NCBI GenBank assembly: GCA_016704485.1
Contig: JADJAA010000002.1
Location: forward strand, 1,116,001-1,180,000
DNA length: 64,000 bases
Direction: 5' to 3'
Source of the DNA: Flavobacteriales bacterium
GTDB taxonomy: Bacteria > Bacteroidota > Bacteroidia > Flavobacteriales_F > PHOS-HE28
The notes below the pieces were generated by a model that did not search any database, was not told the DNA's origin, and was given only the letters and a program-made list of their open reading frames with translations. Positions 53,896-62,774 of the stretch are shown piece by piece. How positions within the stretch are numbered: the stretch's first letter is position 1; every line of letters starts with the position of its first letter. The position numbers were made by a program, and so were the translations under genes.

Positions 53896-55233
53896 ATGTC
53901 CCAGATCGATATACTCCTACCCAAAATGGGCGAAAGCGTAGCTGAAGCCACCATCATCAAATGGCTGAAGAAAGAAGGTGAACATGTGGAAGCTGATGAG
54001 CCTATTGTAGAGATCGCAACAGATAAAGTGGACAGTGAAGTACCAGCGCCCGAAGCCGGGATTCTTACAAAACAATTGGTCAAGGAAGGCGACGTTGTCA
54101 AAGTAGGTCAGCTGATCGCGCAGATCGGTGGCGCCGCTGGAGCCAGCGCACCAGTTGCTGCGGCTGCCGCACCCAAAGCGGTTCTTGCTCCACAAAGCAA
54201 TGGAACCTCACATAATGAGCCTGCGCCAGTGGAAGCCGGTATGGATACCGTACAACGTACTGGACCAAGCGGTAAATTCTACTCGCCGTTGGTCCGCAAC
54301 ATTGCAAAAAGCGAAGGCATTGGGATAACCGAACTGGAAAGCATTGCCGGGACCGGTGAAGGTGGCCGTGTAACAAAGAAGGACATATTGAACTACCTAC
54401 CCGGCCGTGGTGCATCAGGATCCCCAGCGACACAAATTGCTCCGGAACCTGTTAGTACGCCCAACCCAAGCTCACGATCGCAGTCCACCGCTGCACCAAG
54501 CCCACCAACACTACAACTCGGCGATGGCGATGAAGTGATCGAGATGGACCGCATGCGAAAAATGATCGCCGATCATATGGTCAAGAGCAAGCAGACCAGC
54601 CCGCATGTCACCAGTTTTGTTGAGGCTGACGTAACGGAATTGGTGCTTTGGCGCGATCGCATCAAGAAGGCATTCGAGCAGCGTGAGGGAGAAAAGATCA
54701 CGTTCACGCCCATCTTCATCATGGCATTGGCGCAAGCCATCAAGGAAATGCCAATGATCAATATCCAAGTCAGTGGAGCCACGATCATTAGGAAACGGGA
54801 TATCAACATCGGCATGGCCGCTGCTTTACCCAGTGGCAACCTTATCGTACCGGTCATCAAGAATGCTGATCAGTATAATTTGACCGGACTTGCTAAAAAA
54901 GTGAACGATCTAGCGGCTCGGGCACGCGCTGGAAAGTTGACACCGGACGAGATCAGCGGAGGCACCTACACCGTAACGAACGTCGGCACATTTGGCAACG
55001 TTCTGGGAACTCCGATCATCAATCAGCCCCAAGTAGCGATCATGGCAATGGGTGCAATTCGTAAGAAACCTGCTGTAATAGAAACCCCACAGGGCGATAT
55101 GATCGCTATTCGACATCAAATGTTCCTCTCGCACAGTTATGATCACAGGGTCGTGGATGGTGCGCTGGGCGGGCGTTTCGTGCGTCGCGTTGCCGATATT
55201 CTCGAAGCTTGGAGCATGGATCGTGACTTTTAG
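53896..55233 (+). CDS. 2-oxoacid dehydrogenase complex E2 (dihydrolipoyl acyltransferase)
   Basis: 445 residues. One lipoyl domain with Lys44 in ATDKVDSEVPAPEAG; a proline/alanine linker; an E3-binding motif FYSPLVRNIAKSEGI; and a catalytic core with SHSYDHRVVDGALGG (His417, Asp421). Acts in the cytosol as the core of a pyruvate, branched-chain or 2-oxoglutarate dehydrogenase. DKVDSEVP-type lipoyl sites are common in Bacteroidota branched-chain or 2-oxoglutarate E2s, but E1 and E3 genes are not adjacent, so the substrate is open. Confidence 0.92.
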   Translation: MSQIDILLPKMGESVAEATIIKWLKKEGEHVEADEPIVEIATDKVDSEVPAPEAGILTKQLVKEGDVVKVGQLIAQIGGAAGASAPVAAAAAPKAVLAPQSNGTSHNEPAPVEAGMDTVQRTGPSGKFYSPLVRNIAKSEGIGITELESIAGTGEGGRVTKKDILNYLPGRGASGSPATQIAPEPVSTPNPSSRSQSTAAPSPPTLQLGDGDEVIEMDRMRKMIADHMVKSKQTSPHVTSFVEADVTELVLWRDRIKKAFEQREGEKITFTPIFIMALAQAIKEMPMINIQVSGATIIRKRDINIGMAAALPSGNLIVPVIKNADQYNLTGLAKKVNDLAARARAGKLTPDEISGGTYTVTNVGTFGNVLGTPIINQPQVAIMAMGAIRKKPAVIETPQGDMIAIRHQMFLSHSYDHRVVDGALGGRFVRRVADILEAWSMDRDF

Positions 55234-55305
55234 TGACCATTAGATCCCGGAAAATTCTACTTTTATCCGCTTTCCCATAACACCGGAACACCTGAACGCA
55301 TTGCA

Positions 55306-57552
55306 ATGAAGAACGGCTACGCGGCCCTTAGTTTGATCGGCCTATGTACACTCACCTTGGGGTTAAAAGCCCAACCTGCGAATAATTCCTTTAATTGGAA
55401 ATTCGAGGAGGGTAACAAATTGATGGAAGAGAAATTCTTCAATCAGTCTGCTGAGATATGGTACCAACTTTTGGACGGGGACAAAGAGAACAGTAACCTT
55501 AACTACAAGTTGGGCTACTCGTATTTCATGTCCTACAACCAACAGGACAAGGCCCTCCCCTATTTGGAGAAGGCGTCGCAGCTGCGCGATGCTAGCGGAG
55601 GCCATGGCAGTTTCAATACCGCTGGATATGACCCGTTCGATGCCAAGGAACGCAATTGCCCTGCTGAAGTGGATTATTATCTCGGTCGTGCATATCACTT
55701 GAATACGGAATATGATAAAGCCGACCAGTTCTATCAGAAGTTCCTGGATGAAACAGGTGGTAAGCATACCTTAACGACCATTGCTAGACGTGGATTGGAG
55801 CAAACTGCGAATGCGCGGGTCCTTACCAAAACACCGAAACCATACTTGATCAGTAACGTTGGTCCTGTTGTGAACACGGATCATCCGGATTTCAGCCCTG
55901 TGCTTTCCGTTGATGGGAACGCTTTGTTCTACACATCGCGTCGAATTCGCCCCGATAGCTCCAATAGCAGCATCATTGATCCGATCGCTGGTCTGCCTTA
56001 CGAGAATATCTATGTGAGCTACAAGGATCGTGAAGGCGAGTGGCAAGCACCTGAATTGCTCAATATCAATCCAACAGGAGCTGGTCACTTGGCATCGGTG
56101 AACGTTGCGGCTGATGGACAGACCTTGTTCCTTTACCGCGATGACACCGGTGATGGTAATATCTACGAAAGTAAACTTGTCGGTGAGGTTTGGAGCGACC
56201 CGGTACTAATGGGCTCAGACATCAATACAAAGTCATGGGAAACACACGGCACACTGACTTCGGATGGTAATATCTTCTATTTCATCAGCGATCGTTCCGG
56301 TGGAGAAGGTGGCCGTGACATCTACAGAGCAGTGCGTTTGCCGGATGGTCTGTGGAGTAAGTCCCAGAACCTTGGTAATGTTGTGAATACCCCATACGAT
56401 GAGGACGGTGTGTTCATTCACCCGAACGGACGTACCATGTACTTCAGCAGCGTGGGCCACAATTCCATGGGCGGTTTTGATGTATTCACCACCGAGCAAC
56501 AAGAAGATGGAACGTGGACACCACCCGTAAACTTGGGCTATCCATTGAACACCGTGGATGATGAGGTCTTCTTCATTACCACTGCCGATGGATTGCGCGG
56601 TTACTTCAGCTCAAACCAGGAAGGTGGTTATGGTGAGAAGGACATTTATTTCGTGGATCTTCCAACAGAACTCGAGGCCGAAGGACTAACAGTTCTGAAA
56701 GGGTTCGTGATACCCGCAACCGGTGAGGCTTTGCCACCGAGTACCATACTCTATGTAACGGACAAGGCGACCGGAGATGTACGCACCTACAAACCTCGCC
56801 AGCGTGATGGTGTGTATGTAGCCATCCTCCCTCCTTGCAAAGAATACAACTTGGATTACCGTGTGAACGATGTTACTGTTCACACCGAGGACATCTTCGT
56901 TGAGTGCGAAAGTTCCTATCAAGAGATCAACAAAGAGATCTACCTGAACCCGGTATCATTAGGCGGTCCAGCAAGTATTGTGGACCTTCCTAAAGGTTCG
57001 CCTCCAGGTGGTAAGGAGAAAGGTGAGCCGATCGCACCAGTAAAACCAGGCGATCCGACCAATCCTACTGACCCAACAAAGCCAACTGACCCAAGCAAGC
57101 CAACTGATCCTACCAAGCCTGCATTGACGGACAAGGAGCTTAAAGAAACCGATCCGAAACACGTAACCCCTGATGGTGGTTATGCCGACGAATACGCACG
57201 CTACTACGAGTACAATGCCAAAGACATTGATAACAACGAAAAGCGGTGGAAGGAATTCGTTGATGTTGTGGTAGGGTTGATCGATAAGAACGGAGAAGCG
57301 AAGATCGTGATCGAGGCCAGCGCATCCAAAGTGCCTACCAAGACATACGGCACCAACGACAACCTGAGCCGCCAGCGTATGGAAGATGCACGTAAGCGAT
57401 TGGTGGAAGCAGTTACCGCACGTGGAAAGGATGCCAACCTACTTAAGCTGGAAGCAGTGAACAGTATTGTTGCCGGTCCGAAATACGCAGGTGACTACAA
57501 GAACACTGAGAAGTACGAGAAATACCAGTACGCAAAATTGAAAGCGCGCTAG
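55306..57552 (+). CDS. PorE-like protein: TPR, PD40 propeller, CRD and OmpA-like C-terminus
   Basis: 748 residues. Signal peptide MKNGYAALSLIGLCTLTLGLKAQ with no lipobox. TPR-like helices at about 28-140 (LNYKLGYSYFMSYNQQDKAL). PD40/TolB-like blades at about 190-450 (NIFYFISDRSGGEGGRDIYR, YFSSNQEGGYGEKDIYF). A carboxypeptidase-regulatory-like domain follows at about 460-540. A proline-rich linker (57055-57121) then leads to a diverged OmpA-like end (IVIEASASKVPTKTYG). This order matches PorE of the T9SS, which links the machine to peptidoglycan. The last domain lacks the usual NxxLSxxRA consensus form, keeping DNLSRQRMEDARKRL. TACTTTTA at 55258-55265 is a likely -7 box. A terminator follows. 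Confidence 0.8.
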   Translation: MKNGYAALSLIGLCTLTLGLKAQPANNSFNWKFEEGNKLMEEKFFNQSAEIWYQLLDGDKENSNLNYKLGYSYFMSYNQQDKALPYLEKASQLRDASGGHGSFNTAGYDPFDAKERNCPAEVDYYLGRAYHLNTEYDKADQFYQKFLDETGGKHTLTTIARRGLEQTANARVLTKTPKPYLISNVGPVVNTDHPDFSPVLSVDGNALFYTSRRIRPDSSNSSIIDPIAGLPYENIYVSYKDREGEWQAPELLNINPTGAGHLASVNVAADGQTLFLYRDDTGDGNIYESKLVGEVWSDPVLMGSDINTKSWETHGTLTSDGNIFYFISDRSGGEGGRDIYRAVRLPDGLWSKSQNLGNVVNTPYDEDGVFIHPNGRTMYFSSVGHNSMGGFDVFTTEQQEDGTWTPPVNLGYPLNTVDDEVFFITTADGLRGYFSSNQEGGYGEKDIYFVDLPTELEAEGLTVLKGFVIPATGEALPPSTILYVTDKATGDVRTYKPRQRDGVYVAILPPCKEYNLDYRVNDVTVHTEDIFVECESSYQEINKEIYLNPVSLGGPASIVDLPKGSPPGGKEKGEPIAPVKPGDPTNPTDPTKPTDPSKPTDPTKPALTDKELKETDPKHVTPDGGYADEYARYYEYNAKDIDNNEKRWKEFVDVVVGLIDKNGEAKIVIEASASKVPTKTYGTNDNLSRQRMEDARKRLVEAVTARGKDANLLKLEAVNSIVAGPKYAGDYKNTEKYEKYQYAKLKAR
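57055..57121 (+). repeat. Proline-rich codon repeats
   Basis: About four imperfect 18-bp units encoding PTDPTK or PTDPSK, forming a rigid linker between the CRD-like and OmpA-like domains of the PorE-like protein. Likely to vary in number by slippage. Confidence 0.6.
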
Positions 57553-57579
57553 AGGAATTGCACGATCGTTGAGAACTTA

Positions 57580-57610
57580 AAGAAGCCCCGGCCATTGGTC
57601 GGGGTTTCTT
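57580..57610 (+). terminator. Intrinsic terminator after the PorE-like gene
   Basis: Stem of AAGAAGCCCCG (57580-57590) with CGGGGTTTCTT (57600-57610), one mismatch-free GC core CCCCG/CGGGG extended by GCC/GGT around a short loop. The T-rich right arm follows the GC core. The next ATG is only 21 bases later. Confidence 0.75.
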
Positions 57611-57631
57611 CGTTGTTAGTTTTATGGCTCC

Positions 57632-58438
57632 ATGACAACAGACCTATTCGGGACACCCCCACCCACGAAATTGACACTTGAACGCCCTTTAGCCGTATTC
57701 GACCTGGAGACCACTGGCGTGCGCATTGGCACGGACCGCATTATCCAGATCGGGATAATGCGGCTCTTACCTGATGGGTCACGAGAAAAATACCAGACCT
57801 TGGTGAATCCGGAAATGCCGATACCGACTGAAGCAACCGAAGTGCACGGCATTACCGATGCCGACGTAGCCGACTCCTCCACCCTTAAAGATCTTGCTCC
57901 CATCATCATCGAGGAACTGGCGGGCTGCGACCTTTCCGGCTTTAACCTATTGCGGTTCGATGTGCCGTTCCTTGCTGAGGAGCTGCACCGTGTAGGCTTT
58001 GAGTGGGACCACGCCAGTTCTCGCATTGTGGATGTGCAACGCATCTATCACAAAATGGAACCCCGCAACCTTAGCGCTGCACTGAAATTCTACACCGGCC
58101 GTGACCATGAAGGCGCCCACGATGCACTGGCCGATGTGGAAGCCACAGCCGATGTGCTACTGGCCCAACTGGAACGCTATCCGGATAAGCTGGAAGGAAC
58201 GATCGACTTCCTAGGCAAACTTAGCGGTGACCGCGAACGCAGCCCGGACGCTGCGGGCAAGCTCACCTTCAACGACAAAGGCGCCATCTGCCTAAGTTTC
58301 GGCAAATACAAAGGCTGGACCTTGGAGAACATCGGCAAGAACGACCCCGGTTACATGCAATGGCTCATGACCAAAGCGGACCTTCCTGCCAGTACGTTGA
58401 CGATCATGAAGAATACGTTGGAGGCTATTGGTTCTTAA
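57632..58438 (+). CDS. DEDDh exonuclease (DnaQ-like) with ExoX-type C-terminus
   Basis: 268 residues. DEDDh 3-prime to 5-prime exonuclease motifs: VFDLETTGV near 23, FNLLRFDVPFLAEEL near 110, and HDALADVEATADVL near 160 (His and Asp). The C-terminal 55 residues (ICLSFGKYKGWTLENIGKND, GYMQWLM) form the domain seen in ExoX-like and similar nucleases. Likely a repair or DNA-editing nuclease, not a replicative epsilon subunit, since it is unlinked to polymerase genes. Confidence 0.92.
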   Translation: MTTDLFGTPPPTKLTLERPLAVFDLETTGVRIGTDRIIQIGIMRLLPDGSREKYQTLVNPEMPIPTEATEVHGITDADVADSSTLKDLAPIIIEELAGCDLSGFNLLRFDVPFLAEELHRVGFEWDHASSRIVDVQRIYHKMEPRNLSAALKFYTGRDHEGAHDALADVEATADVLLAQLERYPDKLEGTIDFLGKLSGDRERSPDAAGKLTFNDKGAICLSFGKYKGWTLENIGKNDPGYMQWLMTKADLPASTLTIMKNTLEAIGS

Positions 58439-58453
58439 AGAGACACGGTCTAA

Positions 58454-60643
58454 ATGTTAACACCGAACCATATTATTTTGAGATCTCTAGTTGTTCTATG
58501 TATATGCATCTGCAAAATTACTTTGTATGCGCAAATCCCGATCGACAGCCTTATAGGATACTATGATTTCAATGGATCCCTAATTGATGCTTCTGGAAAT
58601 TCAAATAATATAACTGCAGCAAGCGGCACATACACTATCGATCGTTTTGGTTTAGCTAATAATGCATTTCTGCTTGATGGCATTACTGATTCATTAGCCA
58701 TTCCCGTATCAGAGTTTGCTCCTATTCTAGGAGATTTTACTATTTCATTCTGGTATAAAACCAATTCATCCGACATCATGAATTTATTTTCATCTAAACA
58801 ATCTCCGAATGATACCACCGATAATTTTGAAATTCAGCTGAACAGCCATAATGCCTATTACCTCGAATACCTGACGCAGACCTGGTATCAGACTTTTGTT
58901 TATTGGAACGGATCAGGTAACGATCCAAATGCAGTCGGTGAAGGAGTGCCCGGCAATTTTACGAAAGGTGAATGGTGTCATTTTGTTATTACTAGAAATG
59001 CAGACACACTTAAAATATTCAGAGATCATGAAGAGTATATTTTCAGTATAGACAATTTGTACGGCGGATCGCTAGGTGAACTTACAGAATTGATCTTCAG
59101 TTCCTCTCCCCATCGTTTCAAAGGTGCGATAGATGACTTACGTTTTTATGATCGTGGAATGGATCAGGCAGAAATTGATCTGCTATGGTTTGAAAATAGC
59201 CCCTTCCACTTTATCTCTCCTAGGTCAACTGATGCATATGTACAAGGCTCTGCTCCACTTGTGTATTGGCAATATGATACAACACAGGTCAGTGATTCAA
59301 TAAATGTTGATTACCAAATTAATAACGGTGCATGGCAATCCTATTTACCACATTCTCACATGGCTTACGAAAATGCGTTCTATATGAGTTTACCATATTC
59401 AGTTGGTACAAGTGTGGAAGTGCGTGTTAGAGATGTGGCTGATACAAGTAAACAATTAACTACAGGATCATTCATTATCAGTGAATATGATTGGGTAGAA
59501 GTAGCCAATTCACTGCCGTTCAATTCAAAAGATGGTGCAGGTTTGTTGAATTTCAAGAACAAGATGTGGCTATTGGGTGGTTGGGATCCACCATACCATC
59601 CGCCCAATTATACCCATAGTGAGGTATGGAGTTCAGCCGATGGTGCCAACTGGAATTTTGAAACCCTTGCACCTTGGCCTGCAAGGCATGCTGGCGGTTG
59701 GCTTAATAACGATAGTTCAATGTGGGTTGTAGGAGGTGATCCTCAATCAGGGTGCCTTACTGATGTTTGGCAAAGTGCTGATGGTATTAATTGGATACAA
59801 CTTGAAGATACCATTCCAGGCTATGTAAAGCGGAATAATCCGAACTATGCATATGCGAACAACTCGCTATATTTATTTGGCGGGGAAGAGTGCAGCGGCC
59901 TTCCTTTGAATGATGTTTGGCAAAGCAACGATGGGATCGATTGGGTTCAGTTGCCAAATGCTCCTTGGAATGGGCGTGGTATGCAGCTTAATTCATGCGT
60001 TGATAGCTCAGGACAGATCTGGATGCTTGGCGGAAGCAATGATGGAACTCGGAGATCATTCAATGAAGTTTGGAAAACAGGCGATGGAACTAACTGGACA
60101 CTTGTAAATGGATCGGCACCATGGGCAGGCAGGTACTGGCATACTGTTGCCTGGTTCGATAATAAAATATGGTTGATGGCAGGAATGGCAACGGGAACTG
60201 AAATGAATGATGTATGGTATTCATCCGATGGAATTAGTTGGCATGAATTAAAAAGTACAACTGGTAATTGGCCAGAAGGCAATAGGCATGCACAATCTAC
60301 TACCGTTTTTAATAATGCACTCTGGTACATGTGTGGTATCAGCACAAATTCATCTTGGAAGATAGTGAACACAGAAAGCACAATAGGAATAGATGAAATT
60401 GACAGGAATAAAGAGCTTATCTCATTATATCCAAACCCTGCTACATCTGCCATTGAACTGCGTTCTCACCACTCTACGATAATTGGAAATTATCAAATTA
60501 TTGATCTATTGGGAAATGTTGCTGATAGTGGCACCATCCAAGATCATTTTGGTAGTATTGGCGTTTCAGAATTACAATGTGGTTACTATTTCATTCAATT
60601 TGAAAATTGGTCATTGGCGCCAGAAAAATTTGTAAAGTACTAA
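58454..60643 (+). CDS. Secreted LamG/Kelch protein with T9SS sorting domain, AT-rich
   Basis: 729 residues. N-terminus LRSLVVLCICICKITLYAQ is a signal peptide. A LamG domain covers about 35-230 (GDFTISFWYKTNSSD, FKGAIDDLRFYDRGMD). Kelch-type repeats span about 355-650 (NDVWQSNDGIDWVQLPNAPW, LWMLGG-type). The C-terminus LYPNPATSAIELRSHHST and a type A sorting domain close it. The gene is distinctly AT-rich: sample 60-base blocks hold 28-48 percent G+C against about 57 percent in the exonuclease gene upstream, which suggests recent acquisition. It starts 15 bases after the exonuclease stop. Ligand unknown. Confidence 0.87.
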   Translation: MLTPNHIILRSLVVLCICICKITLYAQIPIDSLIGYYDFNGSLIDASGNSNNITAASGTYTIDRFGLANNAFLLDGITDSLAIPVSEFAPILGDFTISFWYKTNSSDIMNLFSSKQSPNDTTDNFEIQLNSHNAYYLEYLTQTWYQTFVYWNGSGNDPNAVGEGVPGNFTKGEWCHFVITRNADTLKIFRDHEEYIFSIDNLYGGSLGELTELIFSSSPHRFKGAIDDLRFYDRGMDQAEIDLLWFENSPFHFISPRSTDAYVQGSAPLVYWQYDTTQVSDSINVDYQINNGAWQSYLPHSHMAYENAFYMSLPYSVGTSVEVRVRDVADTSKQLTTGSFIISEYDWVEVANSLPFNSKDGAGLLNFKNKMWLLGGWDPPYHPPNYTHSEVWSSADGANWNFETLAPWPARHAGGWLNNDSSMWVVGGDPQSGCLTDVWQSADGINWIQLEDTIPGYVKRNNPNYAYANNSLYLFGGEECSGLPLNDVWQSNDGIDWVQLPNAPWNGRGMQLNSCVDSSGQIWMLGGSNDGTRRSFNEVWKTGDGTNWTLVNGSAPWAGRYWHTVAWFDNKIWLMAGMATGTEMNDVWYSSDGISWHELKSTTGNWPEGNRHAQSTTVFNNALWYMCGISTNSSWKIVNTESTIGIDEIDRNKELISLYPNPATSAIELRSHHSTIIGNYQIIDLLGNVADSGTIQDHFGSIGVSELQCGYYFIQFENWSLAPEKFVKY

Positions 60644-60777
60644 TGTGTCGATCCATCAGGACAATTTTCGAAATAAAGGTGTTCAGTCCATAAAAATAAG
60701 ATCAAACTGATTTTGAATAGATCAAGGACGTATTTATAAATAGGCGCTTGACAAGAGGTCATTTGATCCAAACAAAA

Positions 60778-61953
60778 ATGCAGATCGATCCACAAGTAAA
60801 AAACTCAGTTGCTCTCGCAGGACTGATCCTTATTTCAGCAACGGTTGTTGCGCAACCTTTCAGCGTAGGCCACAAGAGCGTTGAGTTCTATGATAGTGAT
60901 CGAGATCGCAACGTTGCGACCGAGATCTATTACCCAGCCGATGTTGCTGGCAACGATGTGCCTGTTTCCGTTGGGAATTTTCCCGTGCTGGTCTATGGCC
61001 ATGGATTTGTAATGGGCTGGGATTCTTACGCTAACGTTTGGAACGATCTGGTGCCGAAAGGCTATGTGATCTGCTTTCCGAATACGGAAACGAGTTTTTC
61101 ACCGGATCACGGGCAGTTCGGTCTGGACATTCGATTCATAGCTGCTCAGATGCAGCTCGAAGCCCAGGACAACAATTCGATCTTCTTCAATTCTTTAGCT
61201 CCCGAAACAGCCCTAATGGGTCATTCAATGGGTGGTGGAGCTTCGTTCTTAGCGGCGGAGAATAATCCGAACATTACTGCTTTGGTGAATTTTGCGGCTG
61301 CGGAAACCAATCCATCTGCAATTATGGCCGCAAGGAACATTACAGTTCCTTCACTCATATTCTCAGCTACATCTGATTGTGTTGCTCCAGCTAACGTCCA
61401 TCAGGACATTATGTATGACAGCCTAAGTTCTAGTTGCAAGACGCAGGTCAATTTGATCAATGGTGGTCACTGCAACTTTGCGAACAGCAATACATTTTGC
61501 GGGTTAGGTGAAACATTCTGTGGCGGAAGTGGCAGCCTTACCAGAACTCAACAACAAGCGGTTACGAGTGATCTTTTGGGCCTTTGGTTGGATTATACGT
61601 TGAGGGGAAACCTGAATTCCTTTGCAGTTTTCAACGACTCTTTAGTGAGTTCTACCAGAGTGAGTTATTCGCAACAGTGCCTTACTGTTGGCTTAACGGA
61701 CTTAAGTGCTACCAACGAGTTAGGCGTCTATCCGAATCCGGTAATTGATAAGTTCGATCTGCGTATACCCAATCAGTACACGGATGGCATACTCACCATG
61801 TTCAACCTGGTCGGTCAGCAAGTTGATCAACGCAAGATCACCAGTACCATTGATGAAGTTGATATGACCAGCTATCCCACCGGAACTTACTTCCTTCGGT
61901 ATGAAAAGAACGCGAAGATCCTGTACAACAAGATCATCAAGATCGTTCGCTAG
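60778..61953 (+). CDS. Secreted alpha/beta hydrolase with T9SS sorting domain
   Basis: 391 residues from ATG 60778. Signal peptide VALAGLILISATVVAQ. The hydrolase domain is chlorophyllase/dienelactone-hydrolase-like: oxyanion segment VLVYGHGFVMGWDSY, nucleophile GHSMGGG, then SATSDCVAP (acid region) and NGGHCNFA with the probable catalytic His. The C-terminal 75 residues (GVYPNPVIDKFDLRIPNQ, YPTGTYFLRYEKNAK) are a type A sorting domain. Substrate unknown; an ester of a lipid or polysaccharide is plausible. Confidence 0.88.
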   Translation: MQIDPQVKNSVALAGLILISATVVAQPFSVGHKSVEFYDSDRDRNVATEIYYPADVAGNDVPVSVGNFPVLVYGHGFVMGWDSYANVWNDLVPKGYVICFPNTETSFSPDHGQFGLDIRFIAAQMQLEAQDNNSIFFNSLAPETALMGHSMGGGASFLAAENNPNITALVNFAAAETNPSAIMAARNITVPSLIFSATSDCVAPANVHQDIMYDSLSSSCKTQVNLINGGHCNFANSNTFCGLGETFCGGSGSLTRTQQQAVTSDLLGLWLDYTLRGNLNSFAVFNDSLVSSTRVSYSQQCLTVGLTDLSATNELGVYPNPVIDKFDLRIPNQYTDGILTMFNLVGQQVDQRKITSTIDEVDMTSYPTGTYFLRYEKNAKILYNKIIKIVR

Positions 61954-62045
61954 TTGGGTAGAAATATCACCTCGCATTCATGTTAGAATTGAACTACGCT
62001 AACGCTTAGTGGCTGCAGCTTAGGATCACTGTTAGTAGATCACCG

Positions 62046-62076
62046 TTTGGTCGATCGCGTTGCATGCATATCTTTC
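62046..62076 (+). promoter_or_regulatory. Bacteroidota-type promoter of the FAH-family gene
   Basis: TTTG (62046-62049), 19-base spacer, TATCTTTC (62069-62076), one mismatch from the -7 consensus. Predicted start near 62082, which excludes an in-frame ATG at 62064 and supports ATG 62100. Confidence 0.6.
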
Positions 62077-62099
62077 GGAACACAACCCGATCGAGCACC

Positions 62100-62720
62100 A
62101 TGAAACTGATCCACATTGGCCGGAACTACGGCGAACACATCAAGGAACTTGGCAATGACCTACCGGCTGAACCCGTAGTATTCCTCAAGCCGGAAAGTGC
62201 GTTGATCCCACCCTACGGACCGATAACATTGCCAACTTTCAGTGATGATATCCATCATGAGATCGAGCTTGTCTATTCGATCATCCGCAAGAATGGCAAA
62301 GCCGTTGCCGATAAGGTCACCATTGGGTTGGATCTTACCGCGCGCACCTTGCAAAGGCAATTGAAGGAAGCTGGTCTGCCTTGGGAAAAGGCAAAGAGCT
62401 TCGATGGCTCAGCTTACGTAGCCAGTGAATTCACTGCGTTGGATTCGTATCCGAAAGGCCACCACATCGACTTCATGTTGAAGCGAAACGGTAAAGTGGT
62501 GCAAAGCGGCCACAACGGGGAAATGATCTTCCCGATCGACGCTCTGATCTCCAATGTGGAGAAATACATGCTCTTGGAAACCGGAGACCTGATCTTCACC
62601 GGAACCCCTTCCGGTGTTGGTGTTATTGAGGACGGAGATCAATTGGAGGGCTATTTACTGGGCGAATTGCTCTTCGACCTGAAGGTGGAAAAGGTGAAAG
62701 TGAAAGCATTGGCAATGTAG
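62100..62720 (+). CDS. Fumarylacetoacetate hydrolase family protein
   Basis: 206 residues, the short form of the family. MKLIHIGRNYGEHIKELGN at the start; metal ligands in DDIHHEIELVYSI (E-x-E); LDLTARTLQRQLKEAGLPW and KSFDGSA; the C-terminal TGTPSGVGVIEDGD loop closes the fold. Typical reactions are C-C hydrolysis or acylpyruvase/oxaloacetate decarboxylase activity on small keto acids. Followed after 54 bases by kdsA. Confidence 0.9.
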   Translation: MKLIHIGRNYGEHIKELGNDLPAEPVVFLKPESALIPPYGPITLPTFSDDIHHEIELVYSIIRKNGKAVADKVTIGLDLTARTLQRQLKEAGLPWEKAKSFDGSAYVASEFTALDSYPKGHHIDFMLKRNGKVVQSGHNGEMIFPIDALISNVEKYMLLETGDLIFTGTPSGVGVIEDGDQLEGYLLGELLFDLKVEKVKVKALAM

Positions 62721-62722
62721 GG

Positions 62723-62730
62723 TACCTTTG
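62723..62730 (+). promoter_or_regulatory. -7 box of kdsA
   Basis: TACCTTTG, exact TAnnTTTG, just after the FAH gene stop and 44 bases before the kdsA ATG. No clear -33 element. Confidence 0.5.
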
Positions 62731-62741
62731 CAGCCCTAAAT

Positions 62742-62759
62742 CCCGGAGCATACTCCGGG
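62742..62759 (+). promoter_or_regulatory. Hairpin in the kdsA leader
   Basis: CCCGGAG-CATA-CTCCGGG, a perfect 7-bp stem with a 4-base loop, at the predicted 5-prime end of the kdsA transcript. No T-run follows, so it is not a classic terminator. It may stabilise the message or affect translation. Confidence 0.45.
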
Positions 62760-62774
62760 GAATGAACCAACTCA

